A stretch of DNA of 53,389 nt from Acinetobacter pittii ATCC 19004 = CIP 70.29 (GCF_000369045.1 NZ_KB849789.1:19715-73103); one strand, 5' to 3'. Positions 18,847-27,973 are shown, counted from the first letter of the stretch. Notes: generated by a model not told the origin, from the sequence alone. Numbers and translations are program-made.

Positions 18847-18912
18847 AAAACCTCAAAATGCTTGTTAAATATACATTTGATAAGGATTTTTAACTTTTTT
18901 TGAGAATAGGTG

Positions 18913-18941
18913 TTGACGTCTGAGGGCGTCGCGCCTAGAAT
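18913..18941 (+). promoter_or_regulatory. Sigma70 promoter of the tRNA operon
   Basis: TTGACG (-35) and TAGAAT (-10) with a 17-base spacer, followed by a GC-rich start region, 48 bases before the first tRNA. This is a typical strong stable-RNA promoter. Confidence 0.85.
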
Positions 18942-18988
18942 GCACACCGTACCGCACGATGTGCGATACAGCAAAAGCTGAGATAGAT

Positions 18989-19065
18989 CGGAGCATAGCA
19001 CAGCCTGGTAGTGCACCTGGTTTGGGACCAGGGGGTCGTAGGTTCGAATCCTACTGCTCCGACCA
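18989..19065 (+). tRNA. tRNA-Pro (UGG), first copy
   Basis: 77 nt with encoded CCA. The acceptor stem CGGAGCA/TGCTCCG closes; the anticodon loop TTTGGGA gives anticodon TGG; the T-arm GGTTCGAATCC is standard. It is the first gene of a four-tRNA operon and identical to the fourth. Confidence 0.97.
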
Positions 19066-19121
19066 CTTAAAATAATATTTTAAGATCGGCGAAGTATCGC
19101 ATGATAAGCATCATCGGTTAA

Positions 19122-19198
19122 GCGCCTGTAGCTCAGTTGGATAGAGCATCCGCCTTCTAAGCGGATGGTCACAGGTTCGAATCCTGTCAGGCGCGCCA
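19122..19198 (+). tRNA. tRNA-Arg (UCU)
   Basis: 77 nt with encoded CCA. Acceptor stem GCGCCTG/CAGGCGC; anticodon loop CTTCTAA, anticodon TCT, reading AGA/AGG. Confidence 0.97.
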
Positions 19199-19230
19199 TT
19201 TGGTAGCTTGGTACATAGAACTTATTTGAT

Positions 19231-19307
19231 GGTGGATGTAGCTCAGTTGGTAGAGCCCTGGATTGTGATTCCAGTTGTCGCGGGTTCGAATCCCGTCATT
19301 CACCCCA
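19231..19307 (+). tRNA. tRNA-His (GUG)
   Basis: Acceptor stem GTGGATG/CATTCAC, anticodon GTG in loop TTGTGAT, encoded CCA. The extra 5' G (19231) opposite C73 is the histidine identity element. Confidence 0.96.
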
Positions 19308-19311
19308 ATTT

Positions 19312-19388
19312 CGGAGCATAGCACAGCCTGGTAGTGCACCTGGTTTGGGACCAGGGGGTCGTAGGTTCGAATCCTACTGCTCCGACCA
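19312..19388 (+). tRNA. tRNA-Pro (UGG), second copy
   Basis: An exact duplicate of the tRNA at 18989, starting four bases after the tRNA-His CCA. Beyond it the sequence becomes AT-rich and repetitive, consistent with a genome-rearrangement boundary. Confidence 0.97.
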
Positions 19389-19530
19389 TATTTAAAAGCG
19401 TTCAAGCTTTAAAAATATCCCAAATATTAAAATCATTTCTTCTAGTCTTACAGATAGAAGAAATTTTTTTGTTTTCTAGTTCGAAATTTTAATTCATACA
19501 TACTCCAATCTTTGAACTTCTTTATATAAG

Positions 19531-19628
19531 CTCTGTTCTCTGTTCTCTGTTCTCTGTTCTCTGTTCTCTGTTCTCTGTTCTCTGTTCTCTGTTCTCTGTT
19601 CTCTGTTCTCTGTTCTCTGTTCTCTGTT
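19531..19628. repeat. Fourteen tandem copies of the heptamer CTCTGTT
   Basis: 98 bases of perfect CTCTGTT repeats (14 units). The array lies between the tRNA operon and a 5'-truncated dehydrogenase. In the dehydrogenase frame a stop (TGA at 19631) separates it from the coding part, so it does not encode an N terminus for that gene. From 19389 to 19530 I see no gene. Confidence 0.96.
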
Positions 19629-19651
19629 ATTGATATTTCTGCCTTAACTCG

Positions 19652-20608
19652 TTTTGTGGCAAGGTTTTAGACTATGGTCCAAAAACACGTCATAAATTTA
19701 AAGCCGATACACTTGTTTGCGCAATGCCGCTTTTAAATGTAGATCAGCATGGTTATTTGTCTACAGGGCTTTCTCCAAATGCTTCGGGCGGTTATGCCGA
19801 GCAAGTATTGGCTCAATCAAGCTTGATGTTTGGAGTACCCAATGGTCTAGATGCAGATAGTGCTGCTATGACTGAACCTATGGCAGTTGCATTGCATGCT
19901 GTTCGCCTTAGCCGTGTAAAAACAAGTGAACCTGCGATTGTAATTGGCTGTGGTCCTGTCGGGCTAGGTGTCATATTAATGCTTAAAGCAGCTGGGGTTA
20001 AAACTGTAGTTGCCAGCGACTTTTCACCAAACCGCCGTAAGCTTGCCGAGCAATGCGGTGCAGATATTGTGGTAGACCCTAAAGAGACATCGCCATTTGC
20101 CAACTGGAAAGAGTTTGGTTTGCTTGGCAATGTTTCTGATGCAATTAACATGGGTATGGGGCTGTTTGATAAGTTGCAAGCGACTCGCTTACCGTGGTGG
20201 CATGGATGGCGCATGATTGATAAGTTAGGTGCTCTGCCAAAACGTCCTGTTATTTTTGAATGTGTGGGCGTACCGGGTGTTTTACAGCAAATTATTGAAG
20301 GTGCACCTTTGTTTTCCCGAATTATCGGGGTGGGCGTGTGCATGCAAAGTGACAAAATAGAACCCGCACTTGCAATTAATAAAGAGTTAGAAATTCAGTT
20401 TGTGTTGGGATATACACCACTTGAGTTTCGAGATGCTCTACACATGATTGCAGAAGGTAAAGTGAACTGCTCACCGCTGATTACAGGTGTTGTCGGTTTA
20501 GAGGGTGTTACGAGTGCATTTGAAGCGTTACGTGACCCTGAACAGCATGCCAAAATTTTGATTGACCCGAAACGTAGTGGTTCAGATATTCAATTGATGA
20601 GTCATTAA
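19652..20608 (+). pseudogene. Zinc-type alcohol dehydrogenase lacking its N terminus
   Basis: The frame resumes abruptly at SFCGKVLDYGPKTRHKFKADT (from about 19649) and runs to a TAA at 20608. FCGxVLDYGP normally follows GHE about 60-70 residues into this medium-chain dehydrogenase family, so the catalytic zinc N-terminal region is missing. The Rossmann domain remains (IVIGCGPVGLGVILMLKAAGVKTVVAS), as does the C-terminal substrate domain. An ATG at 19724 could start a 294-residue product, but it would lack zinc ligands, so I read it as a remnant. The break lies about 20 bases after the heptamer repeat. Recombination at the tRNA/repeat boundary is the likely cause. Confidence 0.82.
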
Positions 20609-20631
20609 TTCAAAGTCATTTGCGCTTAACT

Positions 20632-20667
20632 AAAAAGGTTGTGATCTCATTAATCACAATCTTTTTT
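20632..20667. terminator. Bidirectional terminator between ADH remnant and LysR gene
   Basis: A 14-bp stem AAAAAGGTTGTGAT/ATCACAATCTTTTT (one G-T pair) with a 7-base loop, lying between convergent genes. Confidence 0.88.
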
Positions 20668-20711
20668 ATGAGTATAGATCGCAATATTGAGCATAAATAA
20701 AAACTGCTGAG

Positions 20712-21659
20712 CTAATTTGTATTGCTCTTTAGTTGTTCTAGTTCTTGGTAAATCCATTCAACAAATTTCTGAATGGTCGGTGTGATGTCTTGGGTCGAAT
20801 GGATGAGATAGTACTTTCGGCTACCTTTAAGTTTTTTATTGGAAACAATCACCAGTTCTTTTTTTTGTAGTTCAGATTCAATCAACATTTGCGGAATTAG
20901 GGCCATTCCCATGTCATGGCTAGCAGCAACAGCAAGCATTGAAAATAACTCATGGCGTTGTCCATCAAAAGGTTTCGGGTGCTGCATGTGATGAGTTAGA
21001 AACCATTCTTGCCAAATGCTAGGCCGAGTGGTTTGTTGTAGTAGGGGAATTTTCAGCAAATCTTCCGAGCTTAAATCATAGGTATTTTCATTGATCATGA
21101 CTGCATCTGGAAAATACTTTTCGATGAGCCTCGGCGAGCACACGGGTACAATTTCTTCATCCATTAAATAATGTGCTTGTATGCCGGGCCAGTGATCAAT
21201 TTGCTGCTGCGTACCTGCAAAAATAGCAGCATCAAAAATATTGTCATTAAATAAAAAGGGCTTGGTACTGGTTTCTAAGTGAACCGTAATTTCAGGGTGT
21301 TTTTGATTTAAAAGATGGAGCTTGGGTAACAACCAGCGCGTTGCAAAGGTAGGTACTACACCTAACTTTAGTGTGCCACCTAAACCTTTATGAGAAATCA
21401 CATCGGCTGTACATTTCTCTAGTCCTAACAAGTAAGGTTTAATGCTTTTAAAATACTGCTGACCTGCAATGGTCAGTTCAACGCCATGCCGAGTACGTAT
21501 AAAGAGTTCAACGCCCAAGAAATCTTCTAATTGTTGAATTTGGCGCGAGACTGCACTTTGGGTAATACATAACTCTTGGGCAGCATAGGTATAACTTAGA
21601 TGTTTTGCTGCACTTTCAAAGCAAATCAGGCCCTGAATGGATGGGATACTTCTTCGCAT
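20712..21659 (-). CDS. gcdR: LysR-type regulator of glutarate genes (GcdR-like)
   Basis: 315 residues. The N-terminal winged helix-turn-helix (IQGLICFESAAKHLSYTYAAQELCITQSAVSRQIQQLE) is followed by a LysR effector domain of the GcvA-like branch. It is divergent from the glutaryl-CoA dehydrogenase gene, and an inverted repeat of LysR-box form lies between them, so it probably regulates that operon in response to glutarate. The name is by genomic context. Confidence 0.82.
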   Translation of the reverse strand: MRRSIPSIQGLICFESAAKHLSYTYAAQELCITQSAVSRQIQQLEDFLGVELFIRTRHGVELTIAGQQYFKSIKPYLLGLEKCTADVISHKGLGGTLKLGVVPTFATRWLLPKLHLLNQKHPEITVHLETSTKPFLFNDNIFDAAIFAGTQQQIDHWPGIQAHYLMDEEIVPVCSPRLIEKYFPDAVMINENTYDLSSEDLLKIPLLQQTTRPSIWQEWFLTHHMQHPKPFDGQRHELFSMLAVAASHDMGMALIPQMLIESELQKKELVIVSNKKLKGSRKYYLIHSTQDITPTIQKFVEWIYQELEQLKSNTN

Positions 21660-21798
21660 AAATAAATCCTTTTATTTGTCGTCATATTTCAAAACAGCAT
21701 ATGACCTAAATGCAGAGAGCAGAGTTTAGTATAAAAATAAGCCATTTTTAATGAAATACAACGAATTAAATATCTAAATTTAATACATCTTATTTTAA

Positions 21799-21817
21799 AT
21801 ATGCGTAAGTCGCATAT
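21799..21817. promoter_or_regulatory. Putative GcdR operator (T-N11-A inverted repeat)
   Basis: ATATGCG-TAAGT-CGCATAT, a perfect 7-5-7 inverted repeat containing the LysR-box form T-N11-A, 88 bases upstream of the gcdH ATG in the divergent region. Confidence 0.65.
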
Positions 21818-21904
21818 CTGCATGAACATTTATCGTTTGATTACTGCATTTTTCACGCATAACATCGAGTTAAATAAAGAAGATCAAATCAAGCAGAGGA
21901 TGCG

Positions 21905-23125
21905 ATGAATCACATGGTGACAACAAAAAAAGCAAAAGTTCAATTTAACTGGCAAGACCCATTTTTAATTGAGCAACAGCTTACCGAAGATGAGCGCATG
22001 ATTCGTGATGCAGCTCATGCCTATTGCCAAGAACGTTTGCAACCACGTGTACTTGAACAATTCCGTCATGAAACAACAGATCCATCTATTTTTCGTGAAA
22101 TGGGAGAGCTTGGCTTACTGGGGCCAACCATTCCTGAGCAATATGGCGGCGCGGGTTTGAACTATGTGAGTTACGGTTTGGTTGCACGTGAAATTGAATA
22201 TGTCGATTCGGGTTACCGCTCTATGGCGAGCGTGCAAAGCTCATTGGTTATGGTTCCGATTCATGAATTTGGTAGCGAAGAGCAAAAGCAAAAGTATTTA
22301 CCTAAACTAGCTACGGGTGAATATATTGGTTGTTTTGGTTTGACAGAACCTGATCATGGCTCAGACCCGGGCAGTATGATTACCCGTGCTAAAAAAGTTG
22401 ATGGTGGTTACCGTTTGACTGGCGCAAAAATGTGGATTACCAATAGCCCAATTGCCGATGTATTTGTAGTCTGGGCAAAAGAAGTTTCTGCTGAAGGCAA
22501 TGTTGGTGATATTCGCGGCTTTATTTTAGAAAAGGGCTGGGAAGGCCTATCTGCACCAGCAATTCATGGCAAGGTCGGTTTACGTGCATCCATTACAGGT
22601 GAAATCGTGATGGATAACGTTTTTGTACCTGAAGAAAATGCGTTTCCTGAAATTCGAGGTTTAAAAGGCCCATTTACCTGTCTAAATAGCGCCCGTTATG
22701 GCATTGCATGGGGTGCAATGGGTGCTGCCGAGTTCTGCTGGCATACTGCACATCAATACACTATGGACCGTAAACAATTTGGTCGTCCGTTGGCTGCAAA
22801 TCAGTTGATTCAAAAGAAACTGGCAGATATGCAAACTGAAATTGCTTTGGGTTTGCAAGTGGCTTTACGTTTTGGCCGTATGAAAGATGAAGGTATTGCT
22901 TCAGTTGAAGGCACGTCTCTCATTAAGCGTAATAACTGTGGGAAAGCACTTGATATTGCCCGCATGGCGCGTGACATGATGGGTGGAAACGGTATTAGTG
23001 ACGAGTTTGGTGTGGCACGTCATTTGGTCAATCTTGAAGTTGTGAACACCTATGAAGGTACACATGACGTTCATGCTTTAATTCTAGGTCGTGCACAAAC
23101 AGGCATCGCAGCATTTAGTAACTAA
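21905..23125 (+). CDS. gcdH: Glutaryl-CoA dehydrogenase
   Basis: 406 residues, acyl-CoA dehydrogenase family. Typical signatures are [33 protein letters not shown] and [16 protein letters not shown]. The catalytic base is in [21 protein letters not shown] (Glu about residue 389). The overall sequence fits GcdH, which converts glutaryl-CoA to crotonyl-CoA and CO2 in lysine/glutarate degradation. Its partner genes (CoA-transferase, carrier, LysR) agree. AGAGGA lies just before the ATG. Confidence 0.92.
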   Translation: MNHMVTTKKAKVQFNWQDPFLIEQQLTEDERMIRDAAHAYCQERLQPRVLEQFRHETTDPSIFREMGELGLLGPTIPEQYGGAGLNYVSYGLVAREIEYVDSGYRSMASVQSSLVMVPIHEFGSEEQKQKYLPKLATGEYIGCFGLTEPDHGSDPGSMITRAKKVDGGYRLTGAKMWITNSPIADVFVVWAKEVSAEGNVGDIRGFILEKGWEGLSAPAIHGKVGLRASITGEIVMDNVFVPEENAFPEIRGLKGPFTCLNSARYGIAWGAMGAAEFCWHTAHQYTMDRKQFGRPLAANQLIQKKLADMQTEIALGLQVALRFGRMKDEGIASVEGTSLIKRNNCGKALDIARMARDMMGGNGISDEFGVARHLVNLEVVNTYEGTHDVHALILGRAQTGIAAFSN

Positions 23126-23145
23126 CTCATTCATTTAAAAGATAG

Positions 23146-23180
23146 AGGTGTTCTTTCGAGAGCACCTTTAGGGATTTTTT
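23146..23180 (+). terminator. Terminator or attenuator between gcdH and the MFS gene
   Basis: A 9-bp stem AGGTGTTCT/AGAGCACCT with a UUCG loop, followed after a short spacer by a T-run. Downstream genes therefore depend on read-through or on a promoter within 23181-23351. Confidence 0.75.
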
Positions 23181-23351
23181 ACGCAAAAATTTATGGAAAA
23201 TGACAAGATTCATCGTAAGGATACTCATGTAAAGATGTGCCTCTGTGTACTTAAAACTAAATGTAAGATGATGAAAAGTATAGAAGATTAAGTCATACAG
23301 AAAACATAAGTAAGCTATCGATGACTCATTTGGGAAAATGAGGAACTAAAG

Positions 23352-24674
23352 ATGAACAATGACGTTCAAGTAATATCAAAAGAGTTAAGAACTACATTTC
23401 CAAGTAACCTAGGAACATATGAAAAGATTGGACCAAATACATGGAAATGGGCATTGTTATTTGCCTATTTTGCGATGGTGGTCGATGGCATAGATATTAT
23501 GCTGCTGTCTTATAGCTTGACCAGTTTAAAGGCAGAGTTTGGTTTAAGTACCTTTCAAGCGGGTGCCTTAGGCAGTGCTTCTTTGGCGGGTATGGGTATT
23601 GGCGGTATTTTGGGTGGTTGGGCATGTGATAAGTTTGGTCGCGTACGAACCATTGCCAACTCGGTAACCTTCTTTTCGGTAGCGACTTGTTTGTTAGGCT
23701 TTACGCAAAGCTTCGAGCAATTTATGGCTCTACGTTTTATTGGTGCTTTAGGAATCGGAGCACTCTATATGGCTTGTAATACCTTAATGGCTGAATATGT
23801 GCCAACCACGTACCGGACAACGGTCTTGGGCACGCTACAGACGGGTCAGACCGTAGGTTATATTGCAGCGACACTCTTAGCTGGCGCAATTATTCCAGAT
23901 CATGGCTGGCGTGTTTTATTCTTCCTGACCGTGGTGCCTGCTTTTGTTAATATTTTCCTGCAACGATTTGTACCAGAGCCAAAATCTTGGCAGCTCACCA
24001 AAATTGAAAGCTTGCAAGGCAATAGACAACCTAAAGAAAGAGTGGTGGCTGAAAAGCCGAAAAGTGGCAGTATCTATAAGCAAATTTTTAATAATTTTAA
24101 GCACCGTAAGATGTTTTTATTGTGGATGACCACAGCATTCTTCTTACAGTTTGGTTATTACGGCATTAACAACTGGATGCCAAGTTATTTAGAAACAGAA
24201 GTGCATATGAACTTTAAAAACTTAACCAGTTATATGGTGGGTTCATATACTGCAATGATTCTAGGCAAAATTTTAGCGGGCTATCTTGCTGATAAATTTA
24301 ACCGCCGTGCTGTTTTTGTATTTGGAACAATTGCCAGCGCTGTGTTCTTGCCAATCATTATTTTCTTCAATACTCCTGACAATATTTTGTATTTATTGAT
24401 CACTTTTGGATTCTTATATGGCATTCCATACGGTGTGAACGCGACCTATATGGCTGAAAGTTTTTCAACCGATGTGCGCGGAACAGCCATTGGCGGTGCT
24501 TATAACATTGGTCGTGTCGGGGCTGCTATTGCACCAGCCACGATTGGTTTCTTAGCATCGGGTGGAACTTTTACCATGGCCTTTATTGTGATGGGCGCTG
24601 CGTATTTTGTTGCGGGTGTATTGCCGGGCTTATTTATTAAAGATCGTCAGTACGATCCACAAAGACAATCATAA
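23352..24674 (+). CDS. MFS transporter, aromatic/dicarboxylic acid:H+ symporter type
   Basis: 440 residues with twelve predicted transmembrane helices. Motif A is GGWACDKFGRVRT (about residues 90-102), the acidic TM1 motif is VVDGIDIMLLSYSL and the TM4 region is RFIGALGIGALYMACNTLMAEYVP. It fits the AAHS-like symporters. Lying between gcdH and the CoA-transferase gene, it is probably the uptake carrier for glutarate or a related dicarboxylate; this is inferred from context. Confidence 0.82.
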   Translation: MNNDVQVISKELRTTFPSNLGTYEKIGPNTWKWALLFAYFAMVVDGIDIMLLSYSLTSLKAEFGLSTFQAGALGSASLAGMGIGGILGGWACDKFGRVRTIANSVTFFSVATCLLGFTQSFEQFMALRFIGALGIGALYMACNTLMAEYVPTTYRTTVLGTLQTGQTVGYIAATLLAGAIIPDHGWRVLFFLTVVPAFVNIFLQRFVPEPKSWQLTKIESLQGNRQPKERVVAEKPKSGSIYKQIFNNFKHRKMFLLWMTTAFFLQFGYYGINNWMPSYLETEVHMNFKNLTSYMVGSYTAMILGKILAGYLADKFNRRAVFVFGTIASAVFLPIIIFFNTPDNILYLLITFGFLYGIPYGVNATYMAESFSTDVRGTAIGGAYNIGRVGAAIAPATIGFLASGGTFTMAFIVMGAAYFVAGVLPGLFIKDRQYDPQRQS

Positions 24675-24725
24675 ACAATGAAAAGAAGGTGCGTTAATAC
24701 CTTCTAAAAAGATAAGGGTATCGTT

Positions 24726-25955
24726 ATGGGTGCATTACAAGGAATTCGGGTTTTAGATTTAAGTCGTGTGCTTGCTGGGCCTTGGTGTGGGCAAATCTTG
24801 GCAGACCTTGGCGCAGAAGTGATTAAAATTGAACGTCCTCGAGTCGGTGATGACACCCGTATGTGGGGTCCACCATGGATGCCCGATCACGATGGAAACA
24901 TGACCCGTGAATCTGGTTATTTCCAGTGTACCAACCGCAATAAATATTCGGTTGCGGTAGACATAACTACACCCGAAGGTCAGGCCTTAATTTATGAAAT
25001 TGTAAAGACTGCCGATGTTGTCATTGAAAATTATAAGACAGGGTCTTTGGCTAAATATGGTTTGGACTATGCTTCCTTAAGTGAGTTAAACCCAAATATT
25101 ATTTATTGCTCGATTACCGGTTTTGGACAAGATGGCCCACGTGCAGAAGAGCCCGGCTATGATTTTATTATTCAAGGTATGTCTGGCTTAATGAGCATTA
25201 CTGGTGAGCCTGATGAGGTGGCAGGTGGTGGGGCGCAAAAGGTTGGTGTAGCTGTAGTAGATATTCAAACGGGATTGTATTCAACCATAGCCATTCAAGC
25301 TGCCTTGATTGCACGTTCGCACACAGGACGTGGTCAATATATTGATATGTCACTCCTTGATGTACAGGTCGCGGCACTGGCAAATCAGGGAATGAACTAT
25401 TTAGCCTCAAATAAGGCCCCGCAGCGCATGGGTAATCAACACCCAAGTATTGTGCCGTATCAAACTTTTAAGGCCAAAGATAAAGAATTTATTATTGCTT
25501 GCGGTAATGACAAGCAGTTTAAAGATTTGTGTATTGCGATCGGTTATCCAGAGTTACTCGAAAATGAAAAGTTTGTCCGTAATCAGGACCGCGTAAAATA
25601 TCGAAATGAACTGATTCCTTTATTGTCCGAGCACTTTTTGCAAAAAACTGCTAAAGAATGGGTTGATATGATTCATGCCTTAAAAGTACCCGTAGGTGTT
25701 ATCAACTCTATTGAAGATGCTTTGGCTGAACCACAAATCGTGCATCGCAATTTAGTGGTGAATATTCCTCATCGTTTAAATGAAAACTTCCAAACCATTG
25801 GCTCACCAATCAAGCTGTCTGATACTCCAGTTGAATATCATCATGCACCGCCAGAACTAGGTGAACATACTGCTCAAATCTTATCGAGATTTAAAACAGC
25901 AGAAGAGCTTGCTGCATTAAAGGAGAAAGGCATTATTGATGGGAAAATTGCTTAA
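24726..25955 (+). CDS. gcdG: CaiB/BaiF family CoA-transferase, probably succinyl-CoA:glutarate CoA-transferase
   Basis: 409 residues, class III CoA-transferase. It starts GIRVLDLSRVLAGPWCGQILADLGAEVIKIE, with the catalytic Asp in GYDFIIQGMSGLMSITGEPD (about residues 140-160) and DTRMWGPP as another family motif. It would activate glutarate to glutaryl-CoA for GcdH. The name rests on the gcdH neighbourhood. Confidence 0.85.
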   Translation: MGALQGIRVLDLSRVLAGPWCGQILADLGAEVIKIERPRVGDDTRMWGPPWMPDHDGNMTRESGYFQCTNRNKYSVAVDITTPEGQALIYEIVKTADVVIENYKTGSLAKYGLDYASLSELNPNIIYCSITGFGQDGPRAEEPGYDFIIQGMSGLMSITGEPDEVAGGGAQKVGVAVVDIQTGLYSTIAIQAALIARSHTGRGQYIDMSLLDVQVAALANQGMNYLASNKAPQRMGNQHPSIVPYQTFKAKDKEFIIACGNDKQFKDLCIAIGYPELLENEKFVRNQDRVKYRNELIPLLSEHFLQKTAKEWVDMIHALKVPVGVINSIEDALAEPQIVHRNLVVNIPHRLNENFQTIGSPIKLSDTPVEYHHAPPELGEHTAQILSRFKTAEELAALKEKGIIDGKIA

Positions 25956-25986
25956 GCTATTGTCATTTTTAATGTGATTCAATTTA

Positions 25987-26025
25987 AATAAAAACTGTGA
26001 TTTGCAATAAATCACAGTTTTTATT
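25987..26025. terminator. Bidirectional terminator after gcdG
   Basis: A 16-bp perfect stem AATAAAAACTGTGATT/AATCACAGTTTTTATT with a 7-base loop, between convergent genes. Confidence 0.92.
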
Positions 26026-26039
26026 AGAAACTAAGCGTT

Positions 26040-26699
26040 TTAATATTTAAAAATAAGCGGCAGCTCTGGTCTGAAATCATGAATTATTCCTTGATGTTCA
26101 TGATCAAAACTAATTTCCATTAAATGCTCCGATCCATCAGTCACTTCAAAATCATCAAGCGTATTGAACAGTAACGAAGTAGGGTGCTGTTCGAGGTTTG
26201 GAATAGAAACCTTAATTGAGGTGATTTCTGATAAATCTTTGCTATGCACAAGTGGTTGTTGTTTTTCTTTCGCAGCAAGGTCTGGTCGTGAAGCAAATGA
26301 GAGGAAGAACCACATTGGCTCAGATACAACAGAGTCTTTGGCAACATTTACTTCTAAGCTGGCTGGTAAATAGCTTGGCTTGTAAACCCAATGAGGAAAT
26401 TTTGCGCTGTTATCATCTTTATTTTTAGGACGAAAACAAATACCAAAAGGGGACGCGATATTATTTTGAGTACTTAGTCGCTCAAAAAGCAGAGTCGGTT
26501 TTGTGAGATCACTTGAGGCTTCTTCGGGGTTATTTAAAAAGATTAATTCGATAAAGCTATTTTTAAAGAAAAAGCGTCTGTTTTCTGTACCTTGACCCGG
26601 ATGCTTGTTGGATGAACCTTCTGTTAGACCGAATTTTTTTAAAGTTTCAGCTTCGGGAGCGCCTGATTGTACACAAATAAAAATATGGTCCACTTCCAT
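26040..26699 (-). CDS. VOC-superfamily (glyoxalase-like) protein
   Basis: 219 residues. It starts MEVDHIFICVQSGAPEAETLKKFGL, with RFFFKNSFIELIFL and FGICFRPK in the pattern of the glyoxalase-like fold. His5 and Glu65-type positions could bind metal. The substrate is unknown. Downstream of and co-directional with the TetR gene (15 bases apart), it is probably co-expressed with it. Confidence 0.7.
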   Translation of the reverse strand: MEVDHIFICVQSGAPEAETLKKFGLTEGSSNKHPGQGTENRRFFFKNSFIELIFLNNPEEASSDLTKPTLLFERLSTQNNIASPFGICFRPKNKDDNSAKFPHWVYKPSYLPASLEVNVAKDSVVSEPMWFFLSFASRPDLAAKEKQQPLVHSKDLSEITSIKVSIPNLEQHPTSLLFNTLDDFEVTDGSEHLMEISFDHEHQGIIHDFRPELPLIFKY

Positions 26700-26713
26700 T
26701 TTAAGTTCTCATG

Positions 26714-27262
26714 CTAATGTTTATGAATATTAAATAATTGATTAATAGAGTTTTTCATGTTTGTCGCAAGTGTTTCATCGAAACCATCGACTAAAAAGCG
26801 GCTAATGAGTCCTTCAATCACCGTATAGATCAGCTCAGATAAAGCTTCACCATTGGGTATATTGCAGTTTTGCGCAATCAACACTTTAATCCATTGTTTA
26901 TGGGCTTTAGAAATAGAAATAATGTCTTGATCGTCTTGGTTAGATTCTGCGACAGCTCTTACAAATAAACAGCCTTTAAAAAAATCTTGCCTAAACCAGT
27001 TGGTGTGCCAATCCAGAATCTTATTGATGGCTTCTAACCCTGTTGTATCTCCTACATAGCCCAAAAGACTTTGCTTAAAGCGTTCATCACGTGCAACGAG
27101 TACAGACTTAACCAGTTGATTTTTATTTTTATAGTACGTGTACATGGTGGTTTTAGAGCAGCCAGATTCATCGCGAATCAGGTCGACGCCAACCCCGACA
27201 AAACTATTTTCATTAAATAACTTCTCGGCTGTATCTAATATTTTTAAGGCAGATTTTGACAT
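26714..27262 (-). CDS. TetR/AcrR family repressor
   Basis: About 182 residues. The HTH is seen in SFVGVGVDLIRDESGCSKTTMYTYYKNKNQLVKSVL (about residues 20-55), followed by a helical ligand domain ending near LISRFLVDGFDET. I chose the start MSKSALKILDTAEKLF at 27262, because the longer frame would run through the palindromic operator. It is divergent from the HPP gene and likely represses both directions. Confidence 0.88.
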   Translation of the reverse strand: MSKSALKILDTAEKLFNENSFVGVGVDLIRDESGCSKTTMYTYYKNKNQLVKSVLVARDERFKQSLLGYVGDTTGLEAINKILDWHTNWFRQDFFKGCLFVRAVAESNQDDQDIISISKAHKQWIKVLIAQNCNIPNGEALSELIYTVIEGLISRFLVDGFDETLATNMKNSINQLFNIHKH

Positions 27263-27281
27263 GAGTCTTTTCCAAAAAATA

Positions 27282-27305
27282 AAATAGTACAGATCTGTAC
27301 TATTT
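27282..27305. promoter_or_regulatory. 24-bp perfect palindrome, TetR operator
   Basis: Half-site AAATAGTACAGA followed directly by its exact complement. It is centred between the TetR start (27262) and the HPP start (27361), the usual place for a TetR autorepression site. Confidence 0.85.
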
Positions 27306-27360
27306 GAGATTTTATCTATATGCTTTTTAAAAAGCAATGTCTGGCTAAGGAATAAAAATC

Positions 27361-27894
27361 ATGTTCTCTATTTTTTATGGCAAAGAAAAACTGGCTCCAT
27401 CGCCCAATAAAGTTGATATTTTGCGAAGCCTTATTGGGGGTACAGTTAGTATTTTTATACTTTTGTGGTTGAGTAAGCTCACACATAATATCTTTATCAT
27501 GGCGCCGTTTGGTGCGACCTGTGTATTGCTCTATACCGTGTCGCAGTCACCTTTGGCACAGCCCAGAAATATTGTATTTGGGCATCTTATTTCGGCTTTT
27601 GTGGGGTTGTTTTTTCTAAAATTTGTCGGTGTTTCCATTTTTACAATTGCTTTTTCAGTGGGCTGTGCCATTGCACTCATGCAAGTGTTTAAATGCGTTC
27701 ATCCACCTGCTGGAGCGAATCCTTTGGTTATTTTGCTCACCGCAAGCAGCATACATTATGAGTGGAGTTTCTTAATTTTCCCTGTTTTGGTCGGCGCAGT
27801 GTCTTTAGTTTTAGTGGCGATACTCATTAATAATATTAAAGCGAGTACCAAGTGGCCGATGTATGGCTTAGGAATTTTAAACAGTAAAAAGTAG
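27361..27894 (+). CDS. HPP family integral membrane protein
   Basis: 177 residues with four or five hydrophobic helices. The family signature is present as CVHPPAGANPLVIL (His-Pro-Pro at about residues 119-121), and PFGATCVLLY is also typical. Some HPP proteins have been linked to nitrite transport in plastids and cyanobacteria; the role here is unknown. It is controlled by the adjacent TetR repressor, judging from the palindrome. Confidence 0.85.
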   Translation: MFSIFYGKEKLAPSPNKVDILRSLIGGTVSIFILLWLSKLTHNIFIMAPFGATCVLLYTVSQSPLAQPRNIVFGHLISAFVGLFFLKFVGVSIFTIAFSVGCAIALMQVFKCVHPPAGANPLVILLTASSIHYEWSFLIFPVLVGAVSLVLVAILINNIKASTKWPMYGLGILNSKK

Positions 27895-27929
27895 GGAAGC
27901 TATGAAGTATTTTGAACTTAAGAAATAAT

Positions 27930-27965
27930 AAAAGTATTCACTATGCCAAGATAGTGAATACTTTT
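27930..27965. terminator. Bidirectional terminator between HPP and tcuB
   Basis: A 15-bp perfect stem AAAAGTATTCACTAT/ATAGTGAATACTTTT with a GCCAAG loop. Confidence 0.92.
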
Positions 27966-27973
27966 GAATGAAA

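Noticed and set aside
19187..19405. Minus-strand frame across the tRNA-His and tRNA-Pro genes
   Set aside because: It is the complement of tRNA genes, a common false ORF.
19813..20355. Minus-strand 180-codon frame opposite the ADH remnant
   Set aside because: It lies wholly opposite a clear dehydrogenase Rossmann domain and has no recognisable protein features.
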